Assembly: GCA_039619475.1 (NCBI GenBank)
Contig: CM077115.1
Location: forward strand, 63,184,864 to 63,248,863
Direction of reading: 5' to 3'
DNA: 64,000 nucleotides
Source of the DNA: Icerya purchasi
Taxonomy: Eukaryota; Arthropoda; Insecta; Hemiptera; Monophlebidae
This document shows, piece after piece, positions 45,912 to 58,814 of the stretch. Each line of letters begins with the position of its first letter. The stretch's first letter is position 1. Below the pieces are notes generated by a model. It did not search any database. It saw nothing but the letters and a program-made list of their open reading frames with translations, and was not told where the DNA came from. Both the position numbers and the translations under genes were made by a program.

Positions 45912-47264
45912 TTTCTTTTGAAATTATAACCTAATACTCTTCATTTTATTGTTCTATGACGATACAAGGATTATAATCCCGATTATTTAACGTCTTTATT
46001 CTTGCATGTAGTGTGTCGTAACAAGAAGAACACGGCAAGACACAAGTCACCCAATATTGCTAACGGAAACCTCTTGTTTGAAAGACATTTTCCAGTATAT
46101 TGGTGACGAAATGAATTTCTCGACGCGTCATCATATCGAACTGAAACGGCCGAATAAACGCAAAAATTGTTGAACATTAAAAATAAAGAAAAAAATATAT
46201 AATATGAAAATAAATACAAAATAAATCGAAAATCACGAAATTCCGCAATTCAAAAATTATAGTCACGCAAATGAAAATAGGACAGTAATTAAAACATGTA
46301 AAACAGTATAGATATTTGAGACTACCGATCAATAATGACGATGAAATTATTAAATCTAAAGTAACAATGGTCTGAAACCTTTTTTAGGAATTTGTTAAAA
46401 ATACAAATACCGCGTTGAAACCTGAGCAATAAAATAGGTTATAAAAAAAATTGACGCTGTTGGAATATGCCCAATATAAGCGTATCCTAAAATTCCCGTG
46501 GACAAATAAAGTAATAAATCACGAAGTGCTGAAGCCAAATTCCTTACAGTGTTCGTGACGTGCAACCTCTCGAATGGAGATGCAATAACGATGATTATAT
46601 AGAACATGATCCTTCGGGCCTCACTATGCGTGGCAACCACTGACCTCCTAGATGGTAATTTTCTATCTTACGGAATAGTCGGTTTTAATTGATTATATCG
46701 TTTTTCGCAAAATGAAGTAAATGTTTGCAAATTTCATTACAAGTTGCGGGATATTTAATACCTCCGACGCAAAAGGGATATTCGCGTCAGTGTCTTTAGT
46801 TTGAGACATTATTAAAAATATATAAAATAGTCGCATAAAAAACAGAAACTCACCACGCATGTGTATGTTCACGTTTGGACTATACCTGTATGATCATTAA
46901 AAATCAAACTTTTACAATTCGTCTCTAGGGTGTAGTATTTTACCAGTAAAGAATATTGTCGTGCTATATCGGTATAACAAACATTTACAAGCCAATGGAG
47001 TCATCCTGAAACCGATTAAATTGCTCCGGTGATGTCCGAAAGCGTTCTTCAAGTTTTTACGGTAACTCACTGTATTAAAATCGTTTAAATCTTATAATAT
47101 GTATGAATTTTAAAAATTAAGATACATAAATATATAATATTTGAATTAATCAAATTCCTTTACATTTTCCTAGTCACTTTAATTCCACTTTCTTCTAGTT
47201 AAATTAGTTTCGTTCGGAATGGTACAGTTTCAAACATTACGTTAAATATTAACTATAATAAAGC

Positions 47265-47304
<40 letters not shown>

Positions 47305-48399
47305 TTATTGTTTTTGAACGTTTGAATATCTCTATTTATTGTAATAGTATATAGAAATGTTCTGAAATTTTTCGTGTAACGATTTTACTTTTAAGTGACG
47401 TGATTTACTAGAAATAGTTGGTTGAATTTTCATTTTTATTGTTAATCAAGAAAGCTTTTCTAGTGTTCGATATGCTCTGATTTTAATTTATTTCCGGCTA
47501 TATTTGAATTTCCATTTACCATGAATAGGGAGCGACATTTTTTTTTTATTTTATTTCAAGTGAGTCGGGTCCCCTGCAAGTACAACACTATTCAAACTAC
47601 AATTTCATAAACAATAATCTAGGGTGCGAAAAGCGGCTGAGTGAGAGAAGTGATCATCAGTTCTTGGGGGACTGGAAACGAAGCCAAAAGAAAGAAAGAA
47701 AAAAAAGAAATATCGTTAAACACTTAAAACGGTGGTTTTTTAAATTTTGCCTAATTTAAAATGTTCCCTCCACATGAGAAGAAACATTTTGCTTTTTAAC
47801 ACCAAAGAAAGAAAAACAAATTGAGCGAAACGAGAGTGTACCACTTTAGTTCTGGCTCTATGCAATGGATAGTTTATGTGTTTTGGAATGATAATTCAGC
47901 AGACTTCATTAGCCAACTTCGATGTTCTGATTCTTCCAGTGAAGTTACCAGTTTATTAATTTATTATTCGCGCGCGTTCGTATAGAAGGTAGTTTGCGTC
48001 AATCTTTCATTTTCCCTGTTATATTCATCCGAAAAAATTATCTTGCTACCGGCGACGTATTTTAGAGCACCGAAATAATCATTTTGCCGAATTCGAATTC
48101 TTCTTTATTTTAATTCTATCCAACTGTAATCCATTGCCGGAAATATTTCGAAACAGTTCTATGATAAACATATACACATTTCTGCGTACAGGAGAAGAAC
48201 ACGGAGCCATTGTAACGGTCCATTTTATCACCAGAGGGAATACACTAATTAACCGATAAAACAGCCAGCTTGGAATTTAATTTCAACGCATTTTGCCTGA
48301 GTATTCCTCCGCTTCCTGCACACTATCTCATCACTATTCTACACTATATTTACCTTTAACATGCGCTCCAAACTTTTTTTCATTCTCATTCTGATTATA
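45912..48399. other. No supported gene
   Basis: AT-rich; frames at 45983-46219 and 46395-46640 (minus) have no recognisable domain. Contains the microsatellite at 47266. Confidence 0.5.
47266..47307. repeat. (TTTA)n microsatellite
   Basis: About ten tandem TTTA units. Confidence 0.92.
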
Positions 48400-48858
48400 T
48401 CAGAAAATTCTTCATGAATTTCGCGCATGCGCGTTCCGCAAAGCATTTTCAATGCGACGATGGGCAAAAGAAAATTTCGTTTTCTCGACCAGCGAAGTTT
48501 TGAATAGAAAAGTCAGCGACAGTTAACAGTTTGACTAGAGTCGTGCTTGTCGTGCAACCCTTTAGCGCTGCGCGGTTCGAAATTTCGGTATTTTTCAACG
48601 CGATTTCCACCGCGAAAACCCTAATATTTATATCGCGAAAATCGTAAAATTGGTTCGTCGTTTTTAAAATTCCATCGATTTTCCCGATTAGTTCTAGATC
48701 AGTGATTGCGTGTATGTGCTACGTTAAAATAGTAGTTGTCCGAATATAAACTTAAATTCGTTCGTTTTTAATTATTTTACACTTTTAATTGGTAAAAATA
48801 TCGCTTGTCGTTGTTGTTGTTCGATCGTTCTGCTCTTCCGCATGATATATTAGAAAAA
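48400..48858 (+). promoter_or_regulatory. Candidate host promoter and first non-coding exon
   Basis: A local island of CpG in AT-rich DNA. It has the palindrome cgcgcatgcgcg at 48421-48432, which matches the NRF-1/Ewg site common in housekeeping promoters. An Inr-like atcagtgattg lies near 48700, and a leader ends at a consensus donor (gaaaaag|gtaagc) at about 48858. No open frame in the leader and no coding exon identified downstream in the window. This could be the first exon of a gene with a very long intron, or coincidence. Confidence 0.35.
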
Positions 48859-49446
48859 GGTAAGCATGTGGAATTCGGTTTGTATGTTTAAATATACTTT
48901 GAAATAAAATAAACCGACTAATTCGACAAATAGCGGGTTTCATTTTTGTACAATTGAATAATCGTTTTATTTTTCCGTCTTTTTTTTTCTTCTCATTTTA
49001 AGTTTCCGTTGTTAATATGTGTATCAATTTCGAGTATGATTGTAGAAAACCCTAGAATATTATCAGAGCAATTAATACGTGTGAGATTTGTTGCCACTTT
49101 CTTTTAGAATCGAGAAAAAAACGAGAAACAGCTAAGAGTATGCCGGCTACAGTTTTGAGACGGAATCTTTTTATCTGACGGTTAGGTTTGATTAATAGTT
49201 TACTAATGAGATTGTTACACATATAAGAAATGTGTTTTGTTTAATTAGTACTAAAGTGGATGTCATCCAATTTCCATAAAGAAAAATCAACAATATTATT
49301 TCCATTATAACTTTGGGAATTTCAATCTCAATTTAGTTTTCTATGTTTAAGCAGTTGCCGGGTGTGCTAGCTGATAGTTTACCATCTTTAAAGTAATATT
49401 AGTAATAATACTCTAATAATTTAATACTAAAATTTAATGGTTTTTC
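48859..49446. other. No supported gene
   Basis: AT-rich; nothing recognised. Confidence 0.5.
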
Positions 49447-49555
49447 TTTTTCTTTTTTTTTTTTTTGGGCTCGTTAACCAAGGGGACCTTTACCCAGAAA
49501 CAAAAGGTATGGAAAGAAGTCGGTTAAATTCGGATCCGATCAGAAATTTTTAATT
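49447..49555 (-). mobile_element. Family A LINE, 109-bp 3' tip
   Basis: Starts with a T run (the poly(A) tail on the other strand), then gggctcgttaaccaag, ctttacccagaaacaaaagg and gatccgatcagaaattt, the reverse complement of the last ~100 bp of the family A copy ending at 58339, with a few differences. An extremely 5'-truncated insertion. Confidence 0.85.
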
Positions 49556-50309
49556 TAAAATGTGACAATTGTTTATTCTTAAAAGTGAGACGATTACAAT
49601 TTACCAAAAAAGGTAATATGAGGCTTGAAAAAAAATATACTGCAGCAACACCGACGAATAGACACAATTTTTCAGGGTAACGATATTCTAAATTTTCGTA
49701 TTTTTGAGAGGTTTAGAAAAATGTAAAAAAGCAGCAAGTCATTAACAGATGATATGAGAATTAAAAGCTATATAGTAGATGTAAGAAAACAACTGTTTAA
49801 GTAATGGTTACGGCACGGTCGGTAATTAGCGAAGTTATGCGACCGATGCTGTTTGAAGCGGAATATAAACTGAGCACTTTCAAAACTTCGACCGTGGCTA
49901 GCTTTAGTTGTATACTTTTTTGACTAACGCGTAAGAAATATCTCAGTGACGATTCTCCAGTGCATAATTATGAAATAAAAACCAACGATAACAACAACCC
50001 CTGTGGTGCTATATGCCTTTTCCGAACAATGAACATTAATTCGGTCACCGGTTGAAAAAAATTTTAAAAATAGATTATAAATTTTTTGATGCGTGGTTGA
50101 CTATTTAAAGTATGTTTCACTTGATTGGCCGATGTGCCGTATGAGTGGAATTTTAATACTTTATAGAAAATATTGAAAATAATCATTACCTGCGCCAAGT
50201 TAATTTCATTTAAAAAATAGAAAGAAATTTACCCAAACGCTCTTAAATTATATAAAGGTCGATGATAACCATTTTGTTTAGGATTATTATGTTAACATCG
50301 TACTTTGGT
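49556..50309. other. No supported gene
   Basis: AT-rich. A patch at 49804-49860 loosely resembles a 5S rRNA internal region (see rejected list). Confidence 0.45.
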
Positions 50310-50625
50310 CGCTATTTGAAATAAAGATTCTGTCGCCTTCTCCTTATTGTTCTCTTCACGACTGTGATCCTCCTCGTATATGTGATGCTGATCATATTTT
50401 CTTCGAGTGTCCTGCTCTTCATAATGAACGCTCCTCCCTTTTATACAGTTAGCTCTTGTCATTAGGTCTCTCTACTTCCTATAATGCTTTATCCTCTCCT
50501 TTCCTTCATCTTCTGTGGTGTCTGCACTGCTATCCTTTGTTGCGTCCATTTCGGACCGCCTAGCTATTTAGTTCTTTAGCTTAGTTTTTTCTGTTGTTGG
50601 GTCAATGAACGAAAAAAAAAAAAAA
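50310..50625 (+). mobile_element. Family A LINE 3' end, 5'-truncated
   Basis: Translates to a ...DPPRICDADHIFFECPAL-like stretch, matching IICDADHVFFQCSRS at 58.1 kb, the family A C-terminal cysteine/histidine knuckle. One or two frame breaks. Poly(A) at 50612-50625. Confidence 0.75.
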
Positions 50626-51104
50626 CCGAAAAAAACCGATAAAGATCGTCCTGATACAGACGACTTTTCCTCTTTCTCTATTGTAATACCCTATTACATT
50701 GGTGAAATTTAAAAGAATCATTACGAACAAACCATTTCATTCATTCATTCGTGATAATACATTTTCAGTGAAATCGTTTAGAGTTCCGAATTCTGTTGAA
50801 TTATTTCAAATACTAAAAGGTAGTGGTGGTCGTGTTTAACTATTCTGAAATTGAAAACTGCAATATGCTTAAGGAATGTGCGAAGACGGAAGAATAAAAA
50901 GCAAAATAGATTTCGTTAAAATCTGTAGGATTTTACCGGAAAAATTTTAATGGATGTTTAAAAAAAGGAGAAAGAAGAAAAAAAAAATTACAATTTATCA
51001 AGAGACTTTCTTTTTTTCAAGGCAAGTTTTGCGAATTTGCCCAAATCAGATGGTTCTTCGTTTTGTAAAAATTAAAAAAAAAAAACAATTGACGAACACA
51101 ATCT
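50626..51104. other. No supported gene
   Basis: AT-rich, including A-rich runs. Confidence 0.5.
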
Positions 51105-51215
51105 CGGTCGGTAGAGTGGTTAAGGCATATGCACTTGATGCGCTGAAAAGCAAAATTGGAATCGTCTGGAAAACGATGATCGTGTAGTCTAAAGCGCGAA
51201 GAAGAGGAACACATT
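51105..51215 (+). mobile_element. Possible tRNA-headed SINE (decayed)
   Basis: ggtcggtagagtggttaagg near 51108 fits a tRNA-like A box region, and attggaatcgtc about 45 bases on is a poor B box (consensus GGTTCGANTCC). No cloverleaf can be closed, so it is not called a tRNA gene. Confidence 0.35.
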
Positions 51216-54200
51216 CTAGAGAATTAACAGTATTGCGGTTGATGGGTTGGTAGCGGAAAGAGGGACTACTCTGCTCTTACTTGTCATCGAATTATGTATA
51301 CTTCGTTGTCTCCTGGAAAATGCTTCTTCAAATTCTCTGAGATGGTGTCCGTGAGACATCGCGCGTCTTTGCCGAAGAATATTAAATTTACCTCCTTTTT
51401 GAGATCCCAAAAAACAATTTCGCTTTACTGCTCTACCGGTATCTTGTTAACAGACTGAAGACTAATGAACGACGACAGCAGCGATTAATTCAAGTCGTAC
51501 ACGTGTGCATTCAACACTGTCGTGTGATGCGCAATGAAATATCGTGATAGTTGCGATGACGTGCAAATTCCATGCTGCTCAAATGAAGAGTATAAGGAAC
51601 TGATGGAATAGAAAAAAAAAACAATTTATATTTAAAGAAATATTAAAATTTTTTAAAATTGAACTTGGGTATGATTTCAGTGGAGTAATATTCTGTTTTT
51701 GTCATGTTTTCTTTTTTTTCATTATTGTTATGCAACGGCGTTAAAGAATTTATATCGACGGTACAGTAGGTCGCTTTCATAGCAGAGTTATTATAGAATT
51801 GTGTGTTGTAGTTAGACAAAGCTAGACAAAGTTATACCGCACTGTGTTCGTAACTTTTCAATGGTCGAAATTTAGTAGATAGGAAGAACGATATTAGTTT
51901 ATCGAGAAGTGAATGGTTCGCGCGGGAAGGTACATTGCAATGCCTTTATAGAAAACACAAACATTCCGATGAAAATTGAAAAATGCACATAATAACGCGA
52001 CTCGGTTCCCGGAAAAAGCTGACAGAGCTCAGTTCTCTGTTAACTTAATTTGATTTAATGAAATTTCTCATTGACTAATTCGCATAAAAATACGGCAGAC
52101 AGAGACACAGCGAGGGAACATCATTCGTGCAAACGAGCATCATCAATTTTGTCCCTTTATCGTGAACTTTCAAGATCGCACTATATTTGCCAAAGGTTTT
52201 GGCTGTTACCTTAACGGCCGTCTGTCCGAACCGCAACATGTCATCTGCTGTCAGACCGAATTACATTAGCGGTTTTTAGGGCCTACTTCGTTTCGGCTAT
52301 CAGATCAGGTATTGTTTTCTCGAATGTACTTTCGTTGTAAAATATCTGTCTGTATAATCCATTGTTCTAGTTGTTCTCTCATGAAAGTTTCGATGTAAAT
52401 GCTCCGAACGCTGATGAAATAAATCCCGTAAAATTTAAATGATAATTGCCACCAAATTTATTTCTAATGCGTAAAGAAAAGCTAAATAGTCGAAACTTTC
52501 CTCAGCATTTTATCTAATCAATTCTAATAATCTTTAAAAATTAAAGCTTTATATCTGGCCAACAATAGAATGATTCTGTGTTTTTAATAATGTTTCATTG
52601 ACATATTTTTTATTTTTCAACCATAGTTCGAGAATTAGACAGTCTTAGAAAATTGTTCGAGATTAATTGGCCGTATATCGCAACGGGATCGAAGCGTGTA
52701 GGATAATTTCCTCCTCTGAACCCATCCTTAATGTTCTAGGTCAGTTATCAGTGAGCCTAGAAACGCCATGAAACGACTTGGGTTCGTAAAAAAAAAAAAA
52801 ACGTGAAATATCATTGCTGATTTTTTTCTTCATTGCCCTACTGATAATCTTGAAACATCCATTTCAACCGGGAATTCGAAATTGTTTTTTACGGTTTTTC
52901 TCCCAAAAGAGCCGAAAGCTGACGCGCTAATATAATTTCTTTGTACCGAGCACATCGTTGAGACAATGTCATGTAGACGTAGACGTGCCGATGGAACAAG
53001 AGGGAAATTAAAGAAAATGCGAGGCACATGTATACATGCTGAAAAAATACTTGTTCCAAAAAAGTATTCAGAAATATCGTTTTTTCGATGATTTCCACGC
53101 CTTTCGTGAAATACGGTTTCAATCGGATTTGGTATTAAAATTAATAAACCACATTTAGAAAAGAAATTTTCAATTATTAAAAAGGACAAGAATATAACGT
53201 CACAAGGGTTATTATAGCCTTCGGTTAGAACGAGTGGTTTGACCGAACATATATATAAGTTACCTAGGTATATGTGCTGCAATGAGCTTAACAAACGGAG
53301 CATATAAAAAGGTGAGGAGGAGAATTAAAAAATAACAAAAAAAATAGAAAAGAACGAATTTAAGCAACTTTTTATGCAAATTAGCCCGTTCCAGAGTATA
53401 AATCACCGCGAAGCGTATAGGCGGTAGTTTAATATTTACGCAAATTAGAAATAGTTTTTGTCCCTTTCGTTCACACATTTTTTTGTCTTTGTTTCAAAAA
53501 ATTTGTTTTTAAAATAATTTTAATGCCTAGACATGTAAATGTATTATGCATATTTCACCCCTCTCCGACCCTTAGTTTTTGAGATAGGAGTTGTTATCGA
53601 TGAGTGAAAGTATGACGGAAAACTCCAGTACAAAATGCATTGAAATGTTTAGTAAAAATAACATATAAATGCGTTACAATTAACTACATTACAATATAAC
53701 GCTAAATGAAAAACAATATAATCTGAACAATCAAATAAATTTACATTAAATATCAGATGCATCATTACTATAAAAACTACCTTCATTTACATAATTACTG
53801 TACTAAAACACTGCATAAAGGTACACAACTAAATAAGTGTTTATTTGTAAAAATGTATTTATTGCTACTTTACACGCACGCATGTAGATAAAGGTGTATA
53901 CGTATAACATAAAAGTAATTTCATAATATAAAAAATTATTTGAAAGTCATAGTATGTAATCAATTGGTAACAACGAATTTAAAAAAATTTATACTAACAA
54001 CATACAGTAAATTAAGTAAATATAAATATATATACCAAAAATCGATATACCTTTTTAAGTTAAAAATGGTATAAGCTTCGTCTTTTAAAAATGAATAAAC
54101 ATATACAAATAACGTAAAGCTCAAGCTAAAAAACACCAATTTCGTATAGATAAAAACACGGGGGTATCTTCAACCGTAAATGAACAACGTTATTTTTTTT

Positions 54201-55007
54201 TTTGGCTTTCAACACTGGTTTTATTAATAGTCAATGAAGTGGCTCCTTACCAAATAGTAACATAATGTCACAACGTGTAATATTATAAGTGTCTCGTAAT
54301 ACATGCAATTAAAATGAATGCTACCCATTGGTAACATTGTGAACGAAAGACTTTTATACGAATATTATTAAGATAGTCTTTTCTCTTCCCCCTCAAGATC
54401 TCCTATCCTCAATCAGTCGTTACAGAATATAGTAATTGGAACAAATACAAATACAGCGAACGAATTTACATGTACTACTTAGAAACCTTTTTATCGGGCA
54501 TAGATGGTCAACTAAAAATTAACAAGAACCATACTGAGTATGTGATCAGAACAAACTCTAACGAAAATATGGAAAACAGAGTATTTATATGTTTCAAAAT
54601 AACAGTTTAAATCGGTATAAATGTATTCCAAAGAATACGAGAGCGGAAAGTTGTTATTTGTTTGTTATATTTATATTTGTTCCAATTACCATATTTTATA
54701 TTTAACAAACAGTGTGCTAAATGATTCTAAAATCATTCCAGACTTTCGTCAGACGTATACCCTTCTTTATTTTCTAAACGCTCTTTTTACCAGCTCTTTA
54801 TACAATCGGTGTCAAACCCTTAGCTTTGGTTCTTATAAATTTCGTTCAGTCGCAGTTCTATTATTGTTCCCTTAATCGTATTAAAGCGTAATGTACACCG
54901 AGCACCTAAACGACTACTGTTCTGTTTTAGAGACAGAAATGTTTACGATCCTTCTTTGTCTTGAGACATACTCTTCCAGCCCAGCGTCTTAAAATACCCT
55001 TCTTATT
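51216..55007. other. No supported gene
   Basis: The largest gene-free stretch. The 157-codon minus frame at 52830-53303 lacks any motif or signal and lies in AT-rich DNA. Nothing else recognised. Confidence 0.5.
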
Positions 55008-55715
55008 ACAGACTCGCTTCAATCTATCAAAGCAATCCAGAGCCGAGACAGTTGCAACTTTCTGGTAATTAAAATAAAAAACCTACTATTCGAATTTTCG
55101 CGATTCGATGTATATGTCACATTCTCATCGGTCCCAGGTCATGTTGGGGTTCCTGGCAATGAACGGGTTGACTTGGCTACTAAGGCAGCTCTATTTCGCC
55201 CGATGCCGTTCAACGCTGCCATGCCTAGATTAGAACCAACAGTCTTTTTAATGCACTTTTCTGAAGAGCAGAGCGAACTGTGATCAGAACAATCGATCTG
55301 GCTTAGGTCTAAAAAGTTAAACAACGACCCATGGTGGCCGCCGTTCCCCATCAAATGTAGGGATTTCTCGATTCTGTCGACACCGCGTCTGGGGTACATT
55401 GCGCTGTCACACAATTACGTCTTTGAAAGAGCTCCCGCTCTGTCTTCCTGTCCTCTTTGCTGGTTGATGGTCTCGCCAACCGTAGAGCATCTGCTGAAAT
55501 GGTGCCGGTACACTTCCCATACTTCTAGAGCTATACCTCACCCCACCGTCTGTTGTCAAACCATCCGGACTATGTTTGGGCAGTGTTGAATTTTGCAGCA
55601 TCCAACAGACTACACCGCCTTCTGTAACTTCCAGTGAGTCTAGGTGCCGTAATATCCCAGGCAGTTACACACCTCGCCTAGATTTATATTTGTAAATTTA
55701 AAAAAAATAAAAATA
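55008..55715 (+). pseudogene. RNase H LINE 3' part (not family A)
   Basis: Starts inside RNase H at TDSLQSIKAI, continues to VPGHVGVPGNERVDLATKAA (catalytic D in ERVDLA), then with a stop (near 55280) and possible loss to the C-terminal region SSCPLCWLMVSPTVEHLLKW, a CCHC knuckle (C-x2-C-x8-H-x4-C). An A-rich stretch at 55698-55715 is the likely tail. The first half of RNase H and everything upstream are missing. Confidence 0.8.
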
Positions 55716-55739
55716 ATCTTTCTCTTCTTCATTTCGTTT

Positions 55740-55975
55740 TCCATTTTCTCTGTCTCCTTCTCCATATTGTCTCCCACACATAACGCTGACTCTCATTTTA
55801 TATGTGACGCGAATAAAGTTTTCCTTGAATGTTCGGTTCTTTTTAGGCTCTTTCGCCAATCTTGACTGTAGCTCTTTCAAGTTCTTACATTTATCCTTTC
55901 CTTTACATCCTCATCGGTAATTTCCTTACTTCACTTGCCATCTCCATCCGCCTCAAAATCAACTTTCTTTGAAAC
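55740..55975 (+). mobile_element. Family A LINE 3' end fragment
   Basis: DSHFICDANKVFLECSVLF parallels the IICDADHVFFQCSRS block of the 57.7-58.3 kb copy, followed by the serine/leucine-rich end. No tail seen; the right boundary is uncertain. Confidence 0.55.
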
Positions 55976-56239
55976 AATTTCAATTTTCCTTCATGCAGAA
56001 TACTCGCTCTATATCTGAAGATCTTTCATCACATCGCCAACTAGTTTATCATAATTTTCCGGGGTTTTTCATTCGCTGTCATAAGAAGTTGTTCGATCTC
56101 CTCCTGAAATGAATTTTAACACGAAAACTATTAAATTCCACTTCCAGACGAGCTAAACCATATCAACTTTTAATGTCTGTTTAACAAGTTTTTCTATTCG
56201 ACTTTTTTCTATTCTGCCTAGTTGCAGTTTGGAAAGTCG

Positions 56240-56908
56240 AATCTTTGTTACTTATTTATTTATTTATTTATTATATTTACAAGTCGCTTTTGGACTACAA
56301 GGTCATTAGCGACTACGGTTTTACAGATAATTATAAAATTTTATATTGAATATTTGAAAATGCGCGAAACAAAAAATAATCAAAAAATTAGCTGAAGGCT
56401 GGGGAAGTTAGATCAGTTGGAATACAGAGATGTCTTTGAGGAAGGCTACGATTTTTTTACACTTCTCGGCGTCCGAAAACATCTCTGGAAGGCCGTTGGT
56501 AATACCCGCTTGTTGTCTGGCCTGCTGGTAGTGATTACACTCGATCAAAAGATGCCTCACCGATATAGGCATGTTGCAGCGTTGACACAGGTTGGGCGGT
56601 TTTTTAGATATGAGGAACGAATGGGTCAAGTTTGTGTGTCCAATGCGGATACGAGTTAGGACACACTGCTCGTGTCTACTGAGAGTTGGCATGTTTTCGT
56701 AGGTATCTTTTCTAAACTCGTGGAGTTTGCTCGACGTTTGGAGCCAAAGGGTGTTCCAGTAGTTTTTGACTGTGTTGCTTATCACCATTTTAGCTTCATG
56801 AGGTGTCATAAGTACTTCAGGCGGGCAATCTTGTATCGTCGCGGGAATCTTTGTTTCATTTGATCTATTATAGCTTTTCCGCTTTACGAATTTTTGTGAA
56901 ATAAACAT
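56240..56908 (-). pseudogene. RNase H LINE C-terminal domain, 5'-truncated
   Basis: The minus frame 56908-56408 (about 166 codons) is open: ISNTVKNYWNTLWLQ, VLTRIRIGHTNLTHSFLI and the CCHC knuckle CQRCNMPISVRHLLIEC. This is the domain after RNase H in I/Jockey-type LINEs. The 3' UTR contains gtcgctaatgaccttgtag and ends in an aataaataaataa tail at about 56260-56240. The truncation point lies just upstream of the frame. Absence of breaks suggests a moderately recent insertion. Confidence 0.82.
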
Positions 56909-57329
56909 TAAACTAAATATTAAATTAAAATTTACAAAACGATATCAATTACGAACTATATAACTAGATGCCCTAAAATTAACCACCCGATTACGAAAAG
57001 CGTGAATTTATTTGAGCGTCAGTGAGAAAAAATATATATATTCAAAAATATAAACAAATGTAATCGATAATATGTAAAATAATAACATTTGCTTTACACG
57101 TAAATAATTTTCGACGATATAAAATATCACAGAATGATTGATGGTTTTGTAAATTTACGGCTTACGTTCAAGTTTACCTTTCCGTAACGGTATACAATTT
57201 TCGACCAATACCCAAATGACGCTAATCCGAATTTCACATGTAAGATTCGAGTACTCTTTACTTTTTAAAACCGACACGAACATTATGCGACTACAATATC
57301 CGGTAAATTCCAGAATGATTTACATAAAT

Positions 57330-57610
57330 GCTACAAAACGCAATCTAAAAAATATTTTTTTCAAAAAAAATGAATGTAAATAAAATTACCCGAAGTTTAA
57401 CATGATGTAAAACGTACGAAATAATTTTGATTTAAAACATGCAAAATAAATTTATAATAAAACCGCTCGAATTTAAATTAATGTAAAGTATTGTACAAAA
57501 GAACTTGATGAGATACGCCTGAAATTAATTTGATGTAAAATATACGAATTGATTTTGATATGAAATATGCGGAATAAATTGTGATATACAACGCTCAAAA
57601 TTAACACGAA
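57330..57610. repeat. Degenerate tandem repeat, period about 126 bp
   Basis: The stretch from 57393 (aacatgatgtaaaacgtacgaa...) recurs from about 57519 (aatttgatgtaaaatatacgaa...), both followed by a attttgat-tgaaa/taaaa-atgc-aataaat block. Shorter sub-units share the ...gatgtaaaa..acg pattern. Identity is moderate. Confidence 0.5.
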
Positions 57611-57689
57611 AAAAAAAAAAAAGTTATAAAAGACCGGAATTTAGCTTTATGTAAAAATATGAAAAGATCTAATTTAGCCTGAAAGACCA

Positions 57690-58304
57690 AAATGTTTGTG
57701 GGCACCTGGCCACTCGGGCATATTTGGCAATGAAGCGGCTGATTCCTTGGCTCGGGCTGCTGCTGCTTCCTCTCGTCTTTTTTTTTAAAAAATTCCATCC
57801 GATAACCTGCTATCAATTTGTAAAAGCTTTCATATCCGATTTTGGTCGGATACCTATGTTTCTTCTTTTTCCAACAGTTGTTCCTTTTACCTGTCAGTCC
57901 AGCCTACTCTTCCTTCATATTCATGGTTTCTTTTGCATCCCTTCCTTCGTCGTTCTGAAGTTGTTTCCATTGTTCGCATGCGCTTTGGTCATTCTTTGCT
58001 GCCTTCATCCAGATTTCGGTTCTCCTTGATTTCTTCTCCACACTGTCCTCTCCATCCGGATGATGCAATTATTTGCGACGCCGATCATGTGTTCTTCCAG
58101 TGTTCGCGTTCTGCCTTATATTCTTATTTGCTTAAGCTTGGACTTCCTTCCCCTTATTGTGCTTCCTATATCCTGTCCTTTTCTTCTCCACTAATTATTC
58201 CTGCTATCTGTTCCTTTTTAGTTAAAATTTCTGATCGGATCAAAATATAACCGACTTCTTTCCTTACCTTTTGTTTCTGGGTAAAGGTTCTTGGTTGACG
58301 AGCC

Positions 58305-58339
<35 letters not shown>
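57690..58339 (+). mobile_element. Family A LINE 3' end with long poly(A)
   Basis: Opens in RNase H at WAPGHSGIFGNEAADSLARA (catalytic D in EAADSLA). After a T-rich slip and frame changes it gives VRMRFGHSLLPSSRFRFSLI, the knuckle region CPLHPDDAIICDADHVFFQC and the terminal SDRIKI stop at 58248-58250. The 3' UTR ends ...ggttgacgagccc plus about 37 A at 58303-58339. The long clean tail suggests youth, although coding is broken. Confidence 0.85.
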
Positions 58340-58340
<1 letters not shown>

Positions 58341-58814
58341 CAAAATGTTGTGATAATTTGTCGGAAATTAATGACAGATGTTAACAATGAATGTAATGAA
58401 AGCCCCCTACGGCTATTTCGATATTTAGGATAAAACGAATGGAAAACGGAAATAGAGAAAATTGTAAGGACCAACCGATAAACGAAGATAGAATGAAGAC
58501 CAGGGACCGAACTAAAACTGAAGAAACATTTAACAAAATAAATACCGAAATTGATATCAGCGATAATAACTAAAAATACAAATAAACGAATGAATAGTAT
58601 TTTAATGACAGGTAAACAAAAACTGACATATGAAATATAAAAAACGAAGTGTGTAACTTATTAATGATAATACAGGAAAATGATCAAACCATCCTAATAG
58701 TACAAAGAACTATAATTTAGTTAAAATTATTATATTCTTGAGTTTTATCTAAATAAAGATTAATAAATGTATAAAACCAATTAAAGCGAACTAGTCTCTA
58801 CAATGAAAAACCAA
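58340..58814. other. No supported gene
   Basis: A-rich on this strand; may include decayed sequence of the following LINE. Confidence 0.4.

Noticed and set aside
49804..49860. 5S rRNA-like patch (cggtcggtaattagcgaagttatgc)
   Set aside because: Only about eleven consecutive bases fit the 5S internal region and the rest does not, so neither a 5S gene nor a 5S-headed SINE is supported.
51105..51215. Functional tRNA gene
   Set aside because: A-box-like start but poor B box and no pairing acceptor stem; treated as a decayed SINE head.
52830..53303. 157-codon minus-strand open frame
   Set aside because: No conserved motif, signal peptide or repeat relation; nested shorter frame in another register; consistent with chance.
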